A DNA stretch of 64,000 nt from Bradyrhizobiaceae bacterium Ga0074131 (GTDB lineage Bacteria; Pseudomonadota; Alphaproteobacteria; Rhizobiales; Xanthobacteraceae): assembly GCA_001464035.1 (NCBI GenBank), contig LNEC01000006.1, positions 1 to 64,000 on the forward strand, read 5' to 3'. The position numbers and the translations under genes are program-made. The notes below the pieces were generated by a model, which made no database searches, was not told the origin of the DNA, and saw only the letters and a list, made by a program, of their open reading frames with translations. Position 1 is the stretch's first letter; each line of letters starts with the position of its first letter. Of this stretch, positions 26,502-34,879 are shown piece by piece.

Positions 26502-27860
26502 ATGAACCTGCATCGTATGCTGCTGGAACGGAAGGCGGCTGGCCGGCCGGTCACGGTCGCCATCATCGGGGCCGGAAAGTTCGGAACGATGTTCCTCTCG
26601 CAGGCCCGCAACACCGACGGCATGCACGTCGTCGGCGTCGCCGACCTCAACACCGCGCGCGCCCGCTCGCAATTGAAGCTCGCCTGCTGGCCGCAGGAGC
26701 AATATGCGGCGGCCTCGATCGAGGACGCGCTCAAGAACGGCGCGACGCATATCACCGACGATGCCGACAGGCTCCTCACCCATCCCGGGGTCGAGGTCGT
26801 CATCGAGGCGACGGGCGATCCCGGCGCCGGCATCCGCTTCGCGCTGAAAGCGATCGAGCACGGCAAGCACATCGTCATGGTCAATGTCGAGGCCGACGCC
26901 GTCGCCGGCCCGATCCTGGCCCGCAAGGCGAAAGCGGCCGGCGTGGTCTATTCGCTCGCCTGGGGTGACCAGCCGGCGCTGATCGCGGACCATGTCGACT
27001 GGGCGCGCGCGGCGGGCTTCAAGGTGGTGTCGGCCGGCAAGGGCACGCGCTACCACCCGACCTACCACCAATCGACGCCCGATACGGTGTGGGACATCCT
27101 CGACAAGTACATGAAGATCAAGGATCGCAACTCGATCAATCCGAAGATGTTCAACAGCTTCGTCGATGGCACCAAGTCGGGCATCGAGATGACCGCCGTC
27201 TGCAATGCGACCGGCCTTCATTCGCAGGCCGAGGGCCTTTCCTTTCCGCCGGCGACACGCTTCGAGCATGCCGAGATCTGCAAGCCGAGATCGGACGGCG
27301 GCGTTCTGGAGCGCAGCGGCGTGACCGAGGTGACGTCGTCGGTCTATCGCGACGGCACCGATGTTCCCAACAGCCTCGTCATGGGGACCTACGTCGTCTT
27401 CGAGAGCGACAGCGCCTATAGCGAGGAGTGTTTTCGCGAGTACAGCATGCTGCCGGACAAGACCGGCAAATATGCCTGCCTGTACCGGCCGATCCACATG
27501 ATCGGGCTGGAACTCGGCATATCCGTCGCCTCGGCCGCCCTGCGCAACGAGCCGACGGGCGCGCCGATCATGTTCAACTCGGATGTCGTCGCCACCGCCA
27601 AGCGCGCGCTCAAGGCCGGCGAGATGCTCGACGGCGAAGGCGGCTTCTGCGTCTGGGGCAAGCAGACGCCCGCCTCGGCCTCGCTCGATGAGGGTTATCT
27701 GCCGCTCGGCCTCGCCCACAATGTGAAACTCAAGACCGACATCGCCGAAGGCCAGCGCCTGAAATGGAGCGATGTCGCGTACGATCCCGCCAATCTCGCC
27801 GTCAAGGTCCGGCGCGAGATGGAGGCCGCCTTCGCACGCCCCAACACCCGCGCCGCATGA
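26502..27860 (+). CDS. SAF domain-containing NAD(P)-dependent dehydrogenase (homoserine dehydrogenase-like fold)
   Basis: The 452-residue protein starts with a Rossmann fold (VAIIGAGKFGTMFLSQA) and EVVIEATGDPGAG, as in Gfo/Idh or homoserine dehydrogenase-like enzymes. The C-terminal part carries an SAF-type segment (LDGEGGFCVWGKQ, EGYLPLGLAHNVKLK). Proteins of this build sit in sugar-acid and four-carbon acid catabolic loci and are sometimes misnamed FlgA. A large hairpin and a truncated Tat signal peptide follow, as if it once stood in front of a transporter or periplasmic-binding-protein gene. Confidence 0.8.
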   Translation: MNLHRMLLERKAAGRPVTVAIIGAGKFGTMFLSQARNTDGMHVVGVADLNTARARSQLKLACWPQEQYAAASIEDALKNGATHITDDADRLLTHPGVEVVIEATGDPGAGIRFALKAIEHGKHIVMVNVEADAVAGPILARKAKAAGVVYSLAWGDQPALIADHVDWARAAGFKVVSAGKGTRYHPTYHQSTPDTVWDILDKYMKIKDRNSINPKMFNSFVDGTKSGIEMTAVCNATGLHSQAEGLSFPPATRFEHAEICKPRSDGGVLERSGVTEVTSSVYRDGTDVPNSLVMGTYVVFESDSAYSEECFREYSMLPDKTGKYACLYRPIHMIGLELGISVASAALRNEPTGAPIMFNSDVVATAKRALKAGEMLDGEGGFCVWGKQTPASASLDEGYLPLGLAHNVKLKTDIAEGQRLKWSDVAYDPANLAVKVRREMEAAFARPNTRAA

Positions 27861-27868
27861 GCGGCTTG

Positions 27869-27900
27869 ATGGCGGGGCGTGCGCCGTTACGCCCCGCCAT
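27869..27900 (+). terminator. Strong hairpin after the SAF-domain gene
   Basis: ATGGCGGGGCG (27869-27879) and CGCCCCGCCAT (27890-27900) are perfect 11-base complements around a 10-base loop, 8 bases after the stop codon. There is no T-tract, so it may act as an RNA-stabilising or attenuating hairpin in place of a classic terminator. Confidence 0.5.
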
Positions 27901-27950
27901 TGACCCGGAGCCGGAGCAACGGGCCGAACCACAAGCAGGGTGGACAAGAG

Positions 27951-28079
27951 ATGACGACCAAGGGACGAACCATGCCATCCCGCCGCGCCATGCTCGCCGG
28001 GCTTGCCGCCGGCGCCGCACTGCTTGGCATGCCCAGCATACTCCGGGCACAGCTCAGCTGGATGGGCGCCGGCTCGTGA
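27951..28079 (+). pseudogene. Orphan Tat signal peptide: remnant of an exported (likely solute-binding) protein gene
   Basis: From the ATG at 27951 the frame reads MTTKGRTMPSRRAMLAGL and continues through a hydrophobic core to MPSILRAQ, a complete twin-arginine signal peptide with a cleavage site. After only about eight more residues it stops. Such leaders (SRRAMLAGLAAGAALLG type) are typical of TRAP or ABC binding proteins. The mature domain is missing; a palindromic intergenic repeat begins at the break. I read it as a deletion remnant of a gene that followed the SAF-domain dehydrogenase. Confidence 0.6.
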
Positions 28080-28172
28080 TGGCGGGTTAGCGTAAGCGTA
28101 ATCCGACATCACGAGCACGATGCGCCAACGGGATGTGTGGATTACGCCTCCGGCTATTCCACCCTACGAGCT
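28078..28172. repeat. Dispersed palindromic element (GGATTACGC type)
   Basis: Opposed units GGCGGGTTAGCGTAAG near 28081 and GTGGATTACGCCTCCGG near 28137, ending in CCACCCTACGAG, have the look of the GGCGGATTACGC/CCCTACG intergenic element common in Bradyrhizobium genomes. It lies exactly where the Tat-leader gene breaks off. Confidence 0.55.
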
Positions 28173-28467
28173 ACAACACATCATGTCTTCGCCTCATCCG
28201 TCCTTGCAAGAGGCGTGCGGTCAGCTGGCCATACCGCCAGAAAACATTTCGATGATCGCTTGAAAACTGGCGAAGAGTGGTGACGTCAGTGCTGGCGCCA
28301 AAATGGCGATCACGCTTTTCACTGCGGACGATGTTCCGAAGTCGAGCTTGTCTCCTGTCGTCGGCTGCAGCATCTCGCGAACGTCCACATACCAACTTGC
28401 CAGAGTTCGCATACTTGCAAATTCAATAGGTACAATATACCTTCTTAGGAACCAAGGAACCTCCCGG
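28080..28467. other. 388-base region between the Tat remnant and vapB
   Basis: It holds the palindromic element (to about 28172), a stretch with weak minus-strand coding appearance (28221-28412, about 63 residues, no ribosome binding site) and the vapB operator. I do not call a gene here. Confidence 0.5.
28428..28442. promoter_or_regulatory. Inverted repeat upstream of vapB (candidate VapBC operator)
   Basis: AGGTA-CAATA-TACCT is a perfect 5+5 inverted repeat about 25 bases before the antitoxin start, containing the -10-like TACAAT. VapBC complexes usually repress their own promoters through such repeats. Confidence 0.5.
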
Positions 28468-28722
28468 ATGGCGTTGAGCATCAAGGACCCTGAAACCGAG
28501 CAGCTGGCACGAGAGCTCGCCCGGCTTACAGGCGAGAACATCACAACGGCGACCAAACGCGCCCTCGAGGAGCAGCTGCGTCGGGTTGGCCGCCATTCCC
28601 GCAAGGCCGTCCTGCTGGAGGATCTCGCGGACATCCGCCGGCGCTGGAGCGCTTTGCCGGTGCTGGACGACCGCAGGTCCGAAGACATTCTCGGCTATGA
28701 CGAACATGGGTTGCCACGCTGA
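28468..28722 (+). CDS. vapB: VapB-family antitoxin
   Basis: The 84-residue protein begins MALSIKDPETEQLARELARLTGENITTATKRALEEQLRR, the pattern of the Rv0623-type VapB antitoxins (PSK-like DNA-binding start), and ends GYDEHGLPR, the toxin-blocking tail. The ATG at 28468 fits the family start; earlier in-frame codons do not. Its stop overlaps the vapC start by one base (TGATG). Confidence 0.88.
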   Translation: MALSIKDPETEQLARELARLTGENITTATKRALEEQLRRVGRHSRKAVLLEDLADIRRRWSALPVLDDRRSEDILGYDEHGLPR

Positions 28723-29126
28723 TGGTGATCGACACCTCCGTCATCGTGGCGATCGCGCTCAACGAGGCCGATGCGGCGGCGTTCGAGGAACGGATTGCAG
28801 ATGATCCCGTCCGTCTGATCTCCGCGGCGACCGTGCTCGAAGCTGCCATCGTGCTCGAAACGCGACTGGGAGACGCCGGCGGACGTGAGTTTGATCTTTG
28901 GCTGCTGAAGCTTGGAGCGGAGATCGTCCCGGTCGATGCCGAACAGATGGACGCCGCGCGTCGCGCCTGGCGCCGATATGGCAAGGGGCGCCATCCAGCC
29001 GCGCTGAATTACGGCGATTGCTTTTCCTACGCGCTGGCGCTGACCCGCGGGGAGCCGCTGCTGTTCAAGGGGGAGGACTTCGCCGGAACCCATGTCAATC
29101 AACGCAGCGAAGGCCCGGCTGGATAG
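28722..29126 (+). CDS. vapC: VapC-family PIN-domain ribonuclease toxin
   Basis: The 134-residue protein has the PIN-domain acidic residues: Asp4 (MVIDTSVIVAI), the glutamate in ATVLEAAIVLE and the aspartate in LNYGDCFSYALA. VapC toxins cleave tRNA or other RNA when freed from VapB. It is translationally coupled with vapB and resembles the second VapC in this window (30358-30768), also with MVIDTS/FGD-FSYALA-type motifs. Confidence 0.92.
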   Translation: MVIDTSVIVAIALNEADAAAFEERIADDPVRLISAATVLEAAIVLETRLGDAGGREFDLWLLKLGAEIVPVDAEQMDAARRAWRRYGKGRHPAALNYGDCFSYALALTRGEPLLFKGEDFAGTHVNQRSEGPAG

Positions 29127-29150
29127 AACGACACCGGACAACATCCACGT

Positions 29151-29303
29151 GACGTCCGCGTGGCCGGCCGACTGCCTGCTTTCGACTCGGGCCAGCGCTT
29201 TTTGGCGGTTCAGGCTGCGCAGCCCGTGGCGTCGCGCGACACCAGCGCGTTCACGATCGCCGGCCTGACCGTGATCGATCCTTGGGTAGCGGTCGCGCGC
29301 TGA
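29151..29303 (+). pseudogene. Remnant of a PIN-domain (FitB/VapC-like) toxin gene
   Basis: One open frame reads RVAGRLPAFDSGQRF and then AAQPVASRDTSAFTIAGL followed by TVIDPW before a stop. These match the two C-terminal blocks of FitB-type VapC toxins (GRxLPFDxxxA and ATRDTxxFxxxGxxVINPW), with the stretch between them deleted (about 20-30 residues). The N-terminal two thirds and the antitoxin are missing. It sits between the intact vapBC pair and the HNH gene. Confidence 0.6.
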
Positions 29304-29414
29304 TCGTGAACGCAGTGGACGCCGTTGCAGCAACAGCTTGTCTTGCTTTGCTCGATTTCGACTGGTGGAATGTGCTTCGCTATGAATTAGACCGCATCTT
29401 CCAGGGGGCAATTA

Positions 29415-30314
29415 GTGACGTTCGGCGTCTTCATCCACCGGTCGGATTCGATCTACGAGGACAGTCCCGCCGAGCGATACCAGTTTCCCAGCCAATACCT
29501 CGCTCGCGTCGAAGCGTGCATTGGGGACTGGATCATCTACTACGAGCCACGGAAAGCGCAGGAAACGCGCGGCTACTTTGCAATTGCCAAAATTCAACAA
29601 GTCATCCCCGACCCGGGCACCTCGGGCATGTATATCGCCATCGTCGAACCAGGCAGCTATCTGGATTTCGTCAATCCAGTCCCGTTCCGTGAAGACGACG
29701 GACTCATCGAGCGGGGCCTGCTGAACGAACACGGCAAGATTTCCGGGCGCGCTCAATCTGCGGTCCGAACGATTTTTCCGGCGGATTTCAACCGGATCAC
29801 CGAACTCGGATTCTCCGAGAACACAGCCTTGCTGCCGCGCGTCGATGCGCCCTCCGCCTTGCCAGGCATGCAAGAGGAACAGGCCGTCTTCCAATACGAG
29901 CAGGAACGGAGCCGCGTCGAATATTTGACGTCCCGCATCGTCCGGGACCGCATCTTCCGCAGCGTCGTTCTACGTGCCTACGATGCCCGCTGCGCGGTTA
30001 CTTCCTTGAAGTTGATCAATGGCCGCGGGCGGGCCGAGGTCGATGCCGCGCACATAAGGCCGGTCGAGGCGAATGGACCGGATATCGTCAGCAATGGGCT
30101 CGCCCTCTCCGGCACCGCGCATTGGATGTTTGACCGCGGCTTGATCGGCATCGCGGACGATCATGAGATCCTGATCTCGCGTCACGTGAACGATACCGCC
30201 GGCGTCCGCGCCATGATCAACAACGCCGGGCGCATTCTGACACCTGCCCGCACCGCCGATCAGCCCCACCCTCATTTCCTGCGGTGGCGTCGCGAGAACT
30301 GTTTCAAGGCGTGA
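29415..30314 (+). CDS. HNH endonuclease with an N-terminal domain that may bind modified bases
   Basis: The C-terminal half carries an HNH_2-type nuclease: Cys193 (ARCAVTS), His213 (DAAHIRP), Asn227 (SNGLAL) and His236 (TAHWMFDRG). The N-terminal 95 residues (FIHRSDSIYED, then YLARVEACIGDWIIYYEP, GYFAIAKIQQVIPDP and IVEPGSYLDF) form a beta-rich domain reminiscent of PUA/EVE-like readers. HNH plus such a domain is typical of modification-dependent restriction enzymes; that role is inference. The start is a GTG with AGGGGG upstream. It is flanked by two vapBC pairs. Confidence 0.82.
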   Translation: MTFGVFIHRSDSIYEDSPAERYQFPSQYLARVEACIGDWIIYYEPRKAQETRGYFAIAKIQQVIPDPGTSGMYIAIVEPGSYLDFVNPVPFREDDGLIERGLLNEHGKISGRAQSAVRTIFPADFNRITELGFSENTALLPRVDAPSALPGMQEEQAVFQYEQERSRVEYLTSRIVRDRIFRSVVLRAYDARCAVTSLKLINGRGRAEVDAAHIRPVEANGPDIVSNGLALSGTAHWMFDRGLIGIADDHEILISRHVNDTAGVRAMINNAGRILTPARTADQPHPHFLRWRRENCFKA

Positions 30315-30357
30315 AGGGTATTCATTGGTGAACGGCGCAGCGTCTGCTGTCGCCCCG

Positions 30358-30768
30358 CTATTCCGTTTTTGCGGCAGCCGCGCTCGGTATATCGGTTTGA
30401 GCAAAATCGGCGCCCTTGTACAACAACGGCAACCCCCGCACCTTCGCGAGGGCATAGCTGAACACATCGCCGAAGTTCAATCCGGCGGGATGGCCGCTGC
30501 CTCTGCCATAGGTCACGAATGCCGCATACGCCGCGTCGGCTTCGGACGCGGCCGGCGCAACCAGTTCGAAGGTCGGCAGCCGCAGCAGGTCGTTGAGAAG
30601 AACGACCGCGCGTTCACCGCGCCGGCCATGGACAACCATGCGCGCCTCGACGGCCGAGACGGTGCTGACCAGCGCATTCCCGGCGCGTTCGATTATTCCG
30701 ATGAAGTCCTGCCGCTCCGGCTCACCCAGCGCGATGGCGACGATGGCCGAGGTATCGACCACGATCAC
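30358..30768 (-). CDS. vapC: VapC-family PIN-domain ribonuclease toxin (second pair)
   Basis: The 136-residue protein starts at a GTG (30768) that overlaps the antitoxin stop (GTGA) and begins VIVVDTSAIVAIALGEPE. The PIN acidic residues are present (Asp in VVDTS, Glu in SAVEARMV, Asp in LNFGDVFSYALAK). It is convergent with the HNH gene. The toxin is similar to, but not a copy of, the first VapC. Confidence 0.92.
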   Translation of the reverse strand: MIVVDTSAIVAIALGEPERQDFIGIIERAGNALVSTVSAVEARMVVHGRRGERAVVLLNDLLRLPTFELVAPAASEADAAYAAFVTYGRGSGHPAGLNFGDVFSYALAKVRGLPLLYKGADFAQTDIPSAAAAKTE

Positions 30769-31001
30769 TTCGGCAGTCCGGCCCCGTCCCATTCCAGGGG
30801 GTTCTGGGCGTCCACGCGATCGGGGATGCGGTCCAACTGCGCCAGCAACGCCGCCATTTGCCCGGGCCTGGCCGCCGACTGAGTCTGGCTTGCGAGGGCA
30901 TCGATGGCACGTTCGACGACGGCGGTTTTGGTCAGGCCGGTGGCACGAGCCAGCCGTTCAACCTTTGCAACAATAACGGGATTTGCGATTTGCAATGCCA
31001 T
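30765..31001 (-). CDS. vapB: VapB-family antitoxin (second pair)
   Basis: The 78-residue protein begins MALQIANPVIVAKVERLARATGLTKTAVVERAIDALA, the Rv0623-type DNA-binding start, and ends LEWDGAGLPK, like the first antitoxin (GLPR). Upstream, TGATCA-centred palindromic, AT-rich sequence around 31027-31040 could be its operator. The stop overlaps the toxin's GTG start. Confidence 0.88.
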   Translation of the reverse strand: MALQIANPVIVAKVERLARATGLTKTAVVERAIDALASQTQSAARPGQMAALLAQLDRIPDRVDAQNPLEWDGAGLPK

Positions 31002-31070
31002 GACAACCGCGCGAATGTTGATTTAGTTATGATCAATATACATCAACATGCCAGAGTTCAAGGGTTGGCC

Positions 31071-32666
31071 CTACTCCCACTCGATCGTCCCCGGCGGCTT
31101 GCTCGTGATGTCATACACCACCCGGTTGACCCCCTTCACCTCGTTGATGATCCGCGTCGCGGTCTCGCCCAGAAACTTCATGTCGAACGAATAGAAATCC
31201 GCGGTCATGCCGTCGGTGGAGGTTACCGCGCGCAGGCCGACGACATATTCATAAGTCCGCCCGTCGCCCATCACGCCGACGGTCTTGACCGGCAGCAGCA
31301 CGGCAAAGGCCTGCCAGATGGTGTCGTAGAGACCGGCTTTCCGAATCTGGTCGATATAGACGGCGTCCGCATTGCGCAAAATGTCGAGTTTTTCCGGAGT
31401 GATTTCGCCGGGGCAGCGGATGGCGAGGCCGGGGCCCGGGAACGGATGGCGGCCGACGAAGATTTCCGGCAGGCCGAGTTCGCGGCCGAGCACGCGGACC
31501 TCGTCCTTGAACAGTTCGCGCAGGGGCTCGACCAGCTTCATGTTCATGCGCGCGGGAAGGCCGCCGACATTATGGTGCGACTTGATGGTGACCGAGGGGC
31601 CGCCGGTGAAGGAGACGCTCTCGATCACGTCGGGGTAGAGCGTGCCCTGCGCCAGGAAATCGGCGCCGCCGATTTTTTTCGCTTCGGTATCGAACACGTC
31701 GATGAACAGGCGGCCGATGGTCTTGCGCTTCAGTTCGGGGTCGGTGACGCCGGCGAGCTCGCCGAGGAAAAGTTTCGAGGCATCAACATGCACCAGCGGG
31801 ATGTTGTAGTGGTGCCGGAACAGGTCGACCACGGTTTTGGCCTCATCGAGCCGCAGCATGCCGTGATCGACGAACACGCAGGTGAGCTGGTCGCCGACCG
31901 CCTCGTGGATCAGCACCGCCGCGACGGCGGAGTCGACGCCGCCGGAGAGGCCGCAGATCACCTTGCCCTTGCCGACCTGCACGCGGATCTTCTCGATCGC
32001 CTCCTCTCGGAAGGCTCGCATGGTCCAGTCGCCGGTTAACCCTGCGACCTTGCGAACGAAATTGCGGATCAGTTTGGCGCCGTCGGGCGTGTGCACCACT
32101 TCGGGATGGAACATCAGGCCGTAATAGCGGCGCTTCTCGTCCTGGATCACGGCGAACGGCGCGTTGGCGCTGGTGCCGGCGACGGTAAAGCCCGGCGGCA
32201 TCTTGGTGATACGGTCGCCGTGGCTCATCCAGACCGGATGCTTCTCGCCCATGCCCCAGGTGGAGTCGAACAATTGGCTCACGGCCTTGACCTCGAGGTC
32301 GGCGCGGCCGAATTCGCGGTGGTGGCCTCCTTCGACCTCGCCGCCGAGCTGGGCCGCCATGGTCATCTGGCCGTAGCAGATGCCGAGCACCGGCACGCCG
32401 GAATCGAAGATCGCCTGCGGCGCGCGCGGCGAGCCTTCCTCATGCACCGATTCCGGGCCGCCGGAGAGGATCACCGCTTTCGGCTTCATTTCCTTGAAGG
32501 CGGCCTCGGCCTTCTGGAACGGCACGATTTCGGAATAGACGCCCTCCTCGCGCACCCGCCGCGCGATCAGTTGCGTCACCTGACTGCCGAAATCGACGAT
32601 CAGAATCTTGTCATGCGCCGAGGCCACCGAAGGCATCGACTTGGCTGCTGGCTGTGGGGCTGTCAT
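31071..32666 (-). CDS. guaA: GMP synthase (glutamine-hydrolysing)
   Basis: GuaA converts XMP to GMP using glutamine and ATP. The 531-residue protein has the class I amidotransferase domain (GICYGQM with the catalytic Cys, and FHPEV) and the ATP pyrophosphatase domain ([13 protein letters not shown]) followed by the C-terminal dimerisation domain ending [18 protein letters not shown] chose the ATG at 32666, which gives [29 protein letters not shown]; the conserved part begins at [10 protein letters not shown]. guaB lies 8 kb to the right. Confidence 0.97.
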   Translation of the reverse strand: MTAPQPAAKSMPSVASAHDKILIVDFGSQVTQLIARRVREEGVYSEIVPFQKAEAAFKEMKPKAVILSGGPESVHEEGSPRAPQAIFDSGVPVLGICYGQMTMAAQLGGEVEGGHHREFGRADLEVKAVSQLFDSTWGMGEKHPVWMSHGDRITKMPPGFTVAGTSANAPFAVIQDEKRRYYGLMFHPEVVHTPDGAKLIRNFVRKVAGLTGDWTMRAFREEAIEKIRVQVGKGKVICGLSGGVDSAVAAVLIHEAVGDQLTCVFVDHGMLRLDEAKTVVDLFRHHYNIPLVHVDASKLFLGELAGVTDPELKRKTIGRLFIDVFDTEAKKIGGADFLAQGTLYPDVIESVSFTGGPSVTIKSHHNVGGLPARMNMKLVEPLRELFKDEVRVLGRELGLPEIFVGRHPFPGPGLAIRCPGEITPEKLDILRNADAVYIDQIRKAGLYDTIWQAFAVLLPVKTVGVMGDGRTYEYVVGLRAVTSTDGMTADFYSFDMKFLGETATRIINEVKGVNRVVYDITSKPPGTIEWE

Positions 32667-32905
32667 GGACAGCAAATACGCGACGGGGGCCGTGCCCGCA
32701 ACCGCGCAGCGGCTTTGTCCCACATCCTTGTGCAGGCATGGACAGATGAAATTAGGTAAGTATTAGTGACCTAATTTGACGCCCGAATCGATGCCACAAG
32801 GGCTTGAAAGCATTGGCATTTTCTACATTGCATGGGGTTGTTTTCGCGATTTTGTGCTGAGGGCCCCTGCGGCGGGCGCCGCATCTTCTTTATTTGTGCT
32901 GCGAG

Positions 32906-32935
32906 ATGGATTGCTTCGCTTCGCTCGCAACGACG
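32906..32935. repeat. Dispersed intergenic element (ATGGATTGCTTCGC type)
   Basis: ATGGATTGCTTCGCTTCGC and the following GCAACGACG match closely the units near 38333 and 52909. It stands in the 287-base gap between guaA and the methyltransferase gene, which holds no other feature that I can see. Confidence 0.6.
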
Positions 32936-32953
32936 CATGGAGACCGGCGTCTC

Positions 32954-34261
32954 TCAGGACGCCGCCTGCCGCTTCAGCACCGACACGAAAAACCCGTCCG
33001 TCCCGGTCCGGCGCGGCGTCATCAGCCAGCCTTCCGACGATAGCAGCGCGGCTTCTGCAAATGCCTCGGCCTTGTCCCACAGCACCGTCACCGTCTGTTG
33101 CGGCGGCACAACGGCAAATTCGGGATGGCGGGCCACGAAGGCCCTGGCCTGCTCGCCGTTTTCCTGCGGCAACACCGAGCAGGTGATGTAGGCGATCCGG
33201 CCGCCCGGTTTTGTCAGCGCGGCGGCGCGGTCGAGCACCGTGACCTGGTCCTTCAGCCGCACCTCGAGCGCGCCGGGGCGCATCCGCCATTTGGCGTCGG
33301 GGTTGCGCCGCCAGGTGCCGGTACCGGTACAGGGCGCGTCGATCAGCACGAGGTCGGCCGAGGCGTGGATGTCGGACAGCGTGTCGTTCGGGCCCTTCGG
33401 GGTGCGGACGTCGCAATTGTGCACGCCCGCGCGCGACAGCCGCTCGTAGATCGGCGCCAACTGGCGCTTGTCGTGGTCGGTGGCGATCAGCCGGCCCTTG
33501 CCCTGCATCATCGCCGCCAGCGCCAGGGTCTTGCCGCCGGCGCCGGCACAGAGGTCGATCACCTGCTCGCCGGGTTTTGCCGCCGACAACAGCGCGGCGA
33601 GCTGCGAGCCCTCGTCCTGAACTTCAATGGCGCCCTTGATGAAATCCTCCTCGGCATGGATGCCGGGATTGCGCGCGTCGGCGCCGAGTTCGATGCGCAG
33701 GCCGATCGGCGACCACGGCGTCGGCGCCACGCCGAGATGGGCCAGCGACGGCAGCATTTTTTCGCGCGTGGCTTTCAAGGTGTTGACGCGCAGATCAAGC
33801 GGCGCCCGGCTCGCCATCGCGGTCGCCTCCGCCACCCGGTCGTCGCCGAAGACCTGCGCCAGATGACCGTCGAGCCATTCCGGATAATCGCCGGCGACAT
33901 GCGCAGGCGCATCCGCCAGCGAGCGCGAGGTCAGCGCCGCGCGTTCGCTGTCGCTCAGCGGCTCCGGCGCGAAGCGGCCGCCGTCGCACAGGGCCGCGAT
34001 CGCATCGGTATCGAGCTTGCGCTCCAGCTTCAGCATGCCCAGCACGCGCGCCCGCGGCGTATCGGCGTCCATGATCCAGGCGCTGGAGGCGCGCCGGCGC
34101 AGCACGTCCCAGATCAGCCCCGCGATCGCGGCGCGGTCGCCGGAGCCGGCATAGCGGTGCGCGGTGCCCCATTCCTTCAGCGCCTTCGCCGCGGGAACGC
34201 GCTCCGCGTCGATGGTGCCGATCAGTTCGATGGCGGCAGAGAGGCGCGCAGCAGGCGTCAT
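32954..34261 (-). CDS. RsmB/NOP family RNA cytosine-C5 methyltransferase
   Basis: The 435-residue protein methylates a cytosine in RNA using SAM, most likely 16S rRNA. It has the SAM-binding DLCAGAGGKTLALAA motif, DAPCTGTGTWRRNPD (the releasing Cys) and ITCSVLPQENG (the catalytic Cys, about residue 361), as in RsmB/NSUN proteins. The N-terminal part is not a typical NusB domain. It is preceded by the MAPEG gene on the same strand, 25 bases from its stop. Confidence 0.9.
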   Translation of the reverse strand: MTPAARLSAAIELIGTIDAERVPAAKALKEWGTAHRYAGSGDRAAIAGLIWDVLRRRASSAWIMDADTPRARVLGMLKLERKLDTDAIAALCDGGRFAPEPLSDSERAALTSRSLADAPAHVAGDYPEWLDGHLAQVFGDDRVAEATAMASRAPLDLRVNTLKATREKMLPSLAHLGVAPTPWSPIGLRIELGADARNPGIHAEEDFIKGAIEVQDEGSQLAALLSAAKPGEQVIDLCAGAGGKTLALAAMMQGKGRLIATDHDKRQLAPIYERLSRAGVHNCDVRTPKGPNDTLSDIHASADLVLIDAPCTGTGTWRRNPDAKWRMRPGALEVRLKDQVTVLDRAAALTKPGGRIAYITCSVLPQENGEQARAFVARHPEFAVVPPQQTVTVLWDKAEAFAEAALLSSEGWLMTPRRTGTDGFFVSVLKRQAAS

Positions 34262-34286
34262 TCAAATCTTTCGGCTTATGAGAGGG

Positions 34287-34709
34287 TTAGCTCAACAACA
34301 GCATCTTGAGGGCGAAGTAGAGCCACATCGCAAACAACACGAGGACGCCGGCGAACCACACCAGCGAGCGCTGCCGGACGTCGTTGGAGGTGACGAAGAT
34401 TCCGGCATGGGCAAAGCGCGCGACGACAAACACCCACGACAGCAGCACGATGACGAGGTCGGCCTTGCGCAAGGGCAGCGCCAGCGCAATCAGGATGTAG
34501 AACAGCACCGGCAGCTCGAACTGGTTGCTGAAGGCATTGCCGATCTGGGTGACGCGATCGGGCCAGTTCGGCTGACGCAGCGCGATGTCCTTGAGGCTGA
34601 CCTGCCGGCCCGTGATCGCGCGGGTTCGCGCCGCGGCCATTCCCAGCAACAGCGCGAAGGCGAGCCCCACCAGCACGAAGACCGGCAGCAAGACCATCTG
34701 AACCGACAT
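34287..34709 (-). CDS. MAPEG-family membrane protein
   Basis: The 140-residue protein has four hydrophobic helices and the MAPEG signature region (RVTQIGNAFSNQFELPVLFYILIALAL), the family of glutathione- and eicosanoid-related membrane proteins. Bacterial members have mostly unknown roles. It is directly upstream of the RsmB-type methyltransferase. Confidence 0.85.
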   Translation of the reverse strand: MSVQMVLLPVFVLVGLAFALLLGMAAARTRAITGRQVSLKDIALRQPNWPDRVTQIGNAFSNQFELPVLFYILIALALPLRKADLVIVLLSWVFVVARFAHAGIFVTSNDVRQRSLVWFAGVLVLFAMWLYFALKMLLLS

Positions 34710-34879
34710 CGGAAATCCCCCTGGATAGAGCGCAGGCCCCCGCTATAGCGACCGCGCTTCCGCCTGACAATCAATCCCGATCGCCGGTTGAACCACAATC
34801 GCACTTGGCGTGACCAACTCCCGTCGGTTCCGTCCGTTTCGGACCGAACCGGCGCCAAGGCGACCTTCGAGATGCTGCC

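Noticed and set aside
28221..28412. 63-residue minus-strand frame beside vapB (starting MRTLASWYVDVREM)
   Set aside because: Its composition is protein-like, but it lacks a ribosome binding site, has no known family and overlaps none of the expected operon structure. It could be a small gene or a remnant, but support is too thin.
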